NCBI RefSeq assembly: GCF_000942395.1
Contig: NZ_LN812102.1
Span: 279,358-343,357, forward strand
Source: Risungbinella massiliensis
GTDB taxonomy: Bacteria; Bacillota; Bacilli; Thermoactinomycetales; Thermoactinomycetaceae
DNA length: 64,000 nucleotides
Direction of reading: 5' to 3'
Part shown: positions 60,706 to 64,000 of the stretch, piece after piece
How positions within the stretch are numbered: position 1 is the stretch's first letter
Layout of the letters: the number at the start of each line of letters is the position of its first letter
The notes under the pieces: generated by a model
Database searches by the model: none
Told to the model about the DNA's origin: nothing
The model's input: only the letters and a program-made list of their open reading frames with translations
Position numbers and translations under genes: made by a program

Positions 60706-62561
60706 GAATTACAGACTTACTAAAAAAAGATACGATTATTATGGATCTCAAGGCAAAAACCAAAGCGGAAGTGATCGATGAATTAGTTGATCAACTAGCT
60801 TCTGCAGATCGATTACATGATCGGGAAGAATTTAAAGAAGCAATCTTGGCACGTGAAGGTACAGGTACCACTGGAATTGGGGATGGGATCGCCATTCCTC
60901 ATGCCAAAACGAAAGCAGTCAAAACACCATCTATCTGTTTTGCCAAGAGCGAACAAGGAATTGACTATGAAGCTCTCGATGGCAAACCAGTTCACTTTTT
61001 CTTTATGATTGCTGCTAGTGAAAGTGCCAATGACGATCACTTGGAAACACTCTCTGCTCTTTCCATGATGTTGCTCGATTCAGGGTTTCGCCAAAAATTA
61101 GAACAAGTGAAGACCGTAGAGGAATTCCTGGCTTTGATCAATGCGCAGGAACAAATAGAGGATGAAGAAGAACAGCACAAAGCAACCATAGACGAACCAC
61201 AAACAGGAGAACTGATTCTTGCTGTTACCGCTTGTCCAACTGGGATTGCCCATACGTATATGGCTGCGGATGCCCTAAAGGCCAAAGCAGAGGAAATGGG
61301 GGTAACCCTAAAAGTTGAAACAAATGGTTCCACAGGAGTAAAAAATCAATTGACCGAAGAGGAAATTGAACGTGCAACTGCAATCATTGTGGCAGCGGAC
61401 AAGCAGGTAGAAATGAATCGTTTTAAGGGCAAACACGTACTCCAAGTCCCCGTATCCCATGGAATTCGCAAAGCAGAAGAGCTAATCAACCGTGCACGAA
61501 ATCAAGATGCACCTCGTTTCACTGGAAATGGCGAAACAGACAAAGAGAGTCCTAAGCAAGGTACAGGATTCTATAAGCATCTGATGAATGGTGTTAGCAA
61601 CATGCTACCGTTTGTTGTCGGTGGTGGAATTTTAATCGCACTCGCTTTTGCCTTTGGCGGTATTGATGCTGAAGGACCGATTGCCGAAACATTGATGACA
61701 ATTGGTGGCGATGGTGCATTCCATTTCTTAGTTCCTATTTTAGCTGGGTTTATTGCTATGAGCATTGCGGATCGACCTGGTTTGGCACCTGGTATCGTAG
61801 GAGGTTTTCTCGCCGCCGATGCTGGAGCAGGCTTTTTAGGTGGTCTGATTGCAGGTTTCTTGGCTGGATATATTATGGTTGGCTTGAAAAAAGTATTTCA
61901 TGTTTTACCTCAGCAATTAGAAGGGATTAAACCAGTACTTCTCTACCCTGTTTTTGGTATCTTGATCACTGGTGTTTTAATGATCACCGTAATCAATGGT
62001 CCGGCCGTAGCGATAAATGAGGGGTTAATTGCCTGGTTGAATGGTTTAAGCGGAACCAATGCGATGATCTTAGGATTAATTCTAGGTGGAATGATGGCAG
62101 TCGATCTTGGTGGTCCTATTAACAAAGCAGCCTTTACATTTGGAATTGCTGCGATTGAAGCAGGGAATCTAGCTCCCCATGCTGCGGTCATGGCTGGCGG
62201 GATGATTCCACCACTTGGCATTGCACTTGCCACTACTATTTTTAAACGTAAGTTTACTGATCAAGAACGCAAATCGGGTCTAACAAATTATATTATGGGA
62301 GCTTCCTTTATTACAGAAGGTGCTATTCCTTTTGCAGCAGCGGATCCATTACGTGTTATAACCAGTTGTATCATTGGTTCCGCAATCGGTGGAGCACTCG
62401 TTATGTCATTTGGTGTTACGTTGCCTGCACCACATGGTGGGATCTTTGTTATTCCGCTTGTAAATCACCCATTACAATACATTGCCTCTATCGTAATCGG
62501 TTCTATTATTACCGCACTAGTTCTTGGATTATGGAAAAAACCGCTTAAGAAAGCAAAATAA
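60702..62561 (+). CDS. fruA: Fructose-specific PTS EIIABC (FruA)
   Basis: 619 residues with all domains in one chain. EIIA (1-150) has the phosphorylated His67 in GIGDGIAIPHAKT; EIIB (170-265) has Cys178 in AVTACPTGIAHTYMAAD; EIIC (290-619) has about ten membrane helices and the PTS-fructose signature GGPINKAAFTFG. It takes up fructose as fructose-1-phosphate for FruK. Order A-B-C matches the B. subtilis type. Followed by a strong terminator. Confidence 0.96.
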   Translation: MRITDLLKKDTIIMDLKAKTKAEVIDELVDQLASADRLHDREEFKEAILAREGTGTTGIGDGIAIPHAKTKAVKTPSICFAKSEQGIDYEALDGKPVHFFFMIAASESANDDHLETLSALSMMLLDSGFRQKLEQVKTVEEFLALINAQEQIEDEEEQHKATIDEPQTGELILAVTACPTGIAHTYMAADALKAKAEEMGVTLKVETNGSTGVKNQLTEEEIERATAIIVAADKQVEMNRFKGKHVLQVPVSHGIRKAEELINRARNQDAPRFTGNGETDKESPKQGTGFYKHLMNGVSNMLPFVVGGGILIALAFAFGGIDAEGPIAETLMTIGGDGAFHFLVPILAGFIAMSIADRPGLAPGIVGGFLAADAGAGFLGGLIAGFLAGYIMVGLKKVFHVLPQQLEGIKPVLLYPVFGILITGVLMITVINGPAVAINEGLIAWLNGLSGTNAMILGLILGGMMAVDLGGPINKAAFTFGIAAIEAGNLAPHAAVMAGGMIPPLGIALATTIFKRKFTDQERKSGLTNYIMGASFITEGAIPFAAADPLRVITSCIIGSAIGGALVMSFGVTLPAPHGGIFVIPLVNHPLQYIASIVIGSIITALVLGLWKKPLKKAK

Positions 62562-62912
62562 CGGAGACTTAGATCGTCATTAGAAAAAAACCAACTCAGT
62601 GATTTAACTGGGTTGGTTTTTTTCTTTAGAATCATTTTGATTTTGAGTTCTAAACCCATTCCAAAATTTTATATTTTCCCTTGTTATCACTATTTTGGTC
62701 TCTATTTAAAAACTGCAATCCCATCTCCCCATGTTTAATATCAAATTCTGGCTAAATGTTCAAGTTAATCATACTTATTCATACAGCTTATGACTTGTAT
62801 ACTATTCTTCTGTAATTTAATAATTCGAAAAAATGACAATATTATAATTCATAAGCTGAGTTATGATAATAGAGTAAATTTTTATTCATGTGATTTGATA
62901 GGAGGAGATAGA
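62562..62912. other. Intergenic region after the fru operon
   Basis: Terminator at 62584-62623, then AT-rich sequence of about 290 bases without a supported gene; it should contain the promoter of the secreted protein gene. TTGTAT...TATAAT-like pieces occur near 62796 and 62840. Confidence 0.4.
62584..62623 (+). terminator. Terminator of the fru operon
   Basis: AAAAAAACCAACTCAGT with ACTGGGTTGGTTTTTTT, one mismatch, seven-base loop and a T run; 23 bases beyond the fruA stop. Confidence 0.88.
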
Positions 62913-63716
62913 ATGCAAAGATTTCTACAAAAGGCGTTTGCTACAACTGTAATGTTCTCACTGCTTGTACTTCCAACAACAGTAAGTGCTACAAGTATAC
63001 ACTCTGTTTCAATAAAATCAAAATCAGAACAAGTAAAAGCACTAACAAGTACCGAAATTTGTAATGCTCCAGTATCAACTATTCACTCTGAAACAAATAT
63101 CGTGAAAAAAATACATAATAATCTATTCAAAAGAAAAGTAGAAACTGAAGAAAACTACCAAGCAGTACAAAAAGGAGCATGGGTAGTCGTATATAAAAAT
63201 GGACAGCGCATTTATCATACAAAAGGTACTAAGCAAATCGGAAAGTTGCAAGACCTCTTCATTCTTCATAATGGAGCAGGTCCAAACTTTGAAGATGCAC
63301 TTATTGCGGTCAAAAATCCACTAGTAAAAGATGAATACAAAGTTTTTAGTGATCTATGGGAAAAGTTTGATGACGGTACATATGATCAAAATAATGTGGA
63401 TGCATATGATTCTGGTGTAATCAAGTTGGCTCCACAAAATAAAATTAGAAGCAAAACAGGTCATCACTATGCTTGCCAAGTTGGGAATAAAGTCGAGGTC
63501 TATTCTTTAAATAATTATGATGATATGAATAGCGGCTTTCATATGTCATATAGTGTAGAAGGCACTCTCCGCGGATTAATTATTCACAATTGTTGTCCAT
63601 ATGCAGTTGTTCAAAAAGCGAATGGTCAACTAGCTGTATTTGGCTTTGAACATCGCGCTCCTAACCCTGAAGTTCCTGTGTTTGATGAGATTACCGTAAT
63701 CGATAATATAAAATAA
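62913..63716 (+). CDS. Secreted protein of unknown function (267 aa)
   Basis: 267 residues from the ATG at 62913 with GGAGGAG upstream. A clear signal peptide (KAFATTVMFSLLVLPTTVSA, cut near residue 27) is followed by a soluble domain of about 240 residues without membrane segments. The mature part is mainly beta-strand by composition, with repeated QKGAWVVVYKNGQ and VVQKANGQLAVFGF, which look like two related strands of a repeat or propeller fold. Cysteines occur at CC in HNCCPYAV. No family is recognised. Confidence 0.65.
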   Translation: MQRFLQKAFATTVMFSLLVLPTTVSATSIHSVSIKSKSEQVKALTSTEICNAPVSTIHSETNIVKKIHNNLFKRKVETEENYQAVQKGAWVVVYKNGQRIYHTKGTKQIGKLQDLFILHNGAGPNFEDALIAVKNPLVKDEYKVFSDLWEKFDDGTYDQNNVDAYDSGVIKLAPQNKIRSKTGHHYACQVGNKVEVYSLNNYDDMNSGFHMSYSVEGTLRGLIIHNCCPYAVVQKANGQLAVFGFEHRAPNPEVPVFDEITVIDNIK

Positions 63717-63725
63717 TTATCGAAA

Positions 63726-63775
63726 ACAGAAAACCAGTAGAGGTTATACAAAATCCACCTCTGTTGGTCTTCTGT
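63726..63775 (+). terminator. Terminator of the secreted protein gene
   Basis: Imperfect stem ACAGAAAACCAGTAGAGG against CCTCTGTTGGTCTTCTGT with a 14-base loop, just beyond the stop codon. Confidence 0.7.
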
Positions 63776-63812
63776 TATAGTCCTTTTTACCATCTTCCTT
63801 ATTTATTTGATC

Positions 63813-64000
63813 TTACAACCCTCTAACTGCTAAAAAAGCAGGCAGTTCTTTGAGTCGAGTCGGTCGATATCCAGGACCACCACAACCACAAGACTGAAAT
63901 CGAATTCCATAGTTATACAAAATCTCAATCACTTTCCATTGCTCTATATCTTTTTGTTTTGGGGCTTTAAAATCTAAGCCCATTGCATGTAAAGGGTTCC
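63813..64000 (-). CDS. C-terminal end of an unknown protein (partial at the window edge)
   Basis: The last 62 residues of a minus-strand frame that runs out of the window. It contains QSCGCGGPGYRPTRLKELP, a possible metal-binding Cys-x-Cys-Gly-Gly turn, and ends ...AFLAVRGL at a TAA. The frame is open throughout. I do not recognise the family; the upstream part is needed. Confidence 0.55.
   Translation of the reverse strand, partial: NPLHAMGLDFKAPKQKDIEQWKVIEILYNYGIRFQSCGCGGPGYRPTRLKELPAFLAVRGL

Noticed and set aside
61571-62233. Long minus-strand frames opposite fruA
   Set aside because: Low-complexity translation that mirrors the hydrophobic EIIC codons; no start context.
1-64000. CRISPR arrays, rRNA or tRNA genes, prophage modules
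   Set aside because: No regularly spaced repeats, no ribosomal RNA-like sequence, no cloverleaf, and no phage structural gene cluster seen.

Overview
The window looks like chromosomal DNA of a low-GC, Gram-positive, probably endospore-forming member of the Bacillales. Supporting signs are strong GGAGG-type ribosome sites, frequent TTG starts, a Bacillus-type SOS box on lexA, a T-box leader on proBAC, CcpA (cre)-like sites, an M6 immune-inhibitor-A-type protease and a split LigD end-joining pair. The mixture of genes would fit Thermoactinomycetaceae or a relative, but no rRNA or marker gene here settles the genus. I see no tRNA, rRNA, CRISPR array or replication origin.

Layout. 1-5 kb: end of a DUF2975 membrane protein gene, a stress-type SDR, then a minus-strand operon coding a TPR-AAA+ ATPase, a TPR membrane protein and a membrane protein of unknown role. 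5-9.8 kb: trhO, a XerS-like recombinase, a small unknown gene, a VOC protein, lexA with its SOS box, and a Rossmann-fold reductase. 9.8-11 kb: an abutting pair, Thg1-like 3'-5' RNA polymerase plus a polynucleotide-kinase-like P-loop protein. 11-19 kb: SRPBCC protein, PTS EIICB, DODA-type dioxygenase, FG-GAP-like protein, a 14-TM exporter, an LLM flavin monooxygenase and ArsR regulator that share an operator motif, and arylamine N-acetyltransferase. 19-23 kb: T-box-controlled proB-proA-proC. 23-28.7 kb: acetyltransferase, Tet(L)-like exporter with DoxX, VOC protein, AraC regulator, and a chloramphenicol acetyltransferase preceded by what looks like a translational attenuator.

28.7-36.7 kb is a decayed, mobile-element-rich stretch. 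It holds a SRAP/HMCES gene with three frameshifts, an internally deleted tnpB relic with its end hairpins, an ArsR-SRPBCC pair, a frameshifted MFS gene, a membrane-protein gene split by an IS3-family element (itself carrying a nonsense codon), and an apparently complete IS200/IS605 element (tnpA, tnpB).

36.7-53.9 kb: methyltransferase, cupin, small membrane protein, secreted erythromycin-esterase-like protein, amino acid:cation symporter, a three-gene ADP-ribosylglycohydrolase cluster, secreted M6 protease with a cre-like site, an aminotransferase, acetate kinase translationally linked to 3-hydroxyacyl-CoA dehydrogenase, a short FtsH-like AAA protease with an overlapping membrane-anchored partner, and an MTA/SAH deaminase-type amidohydrolase. 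54-56.4 kb: LigD polymerase domain and LigD-type ligase as separate genes, flanking one or two small Tyr-rich proteins. 56.6-64 kb: unknown protein, VOC and SRPBCC proteins, fruR-fruK-fruA with cre-overlapped promoter, a secreted protein of unknown function, and the end of an unknown gene.

The most interesting candidates are the cat attenuator, the Thg1-kinase pair, the TPR/AAA+ operon, the minimal FtsH plus partner, and the possible non-AUG start of fruR. All functional statements beyond family membership are inference from sequence.
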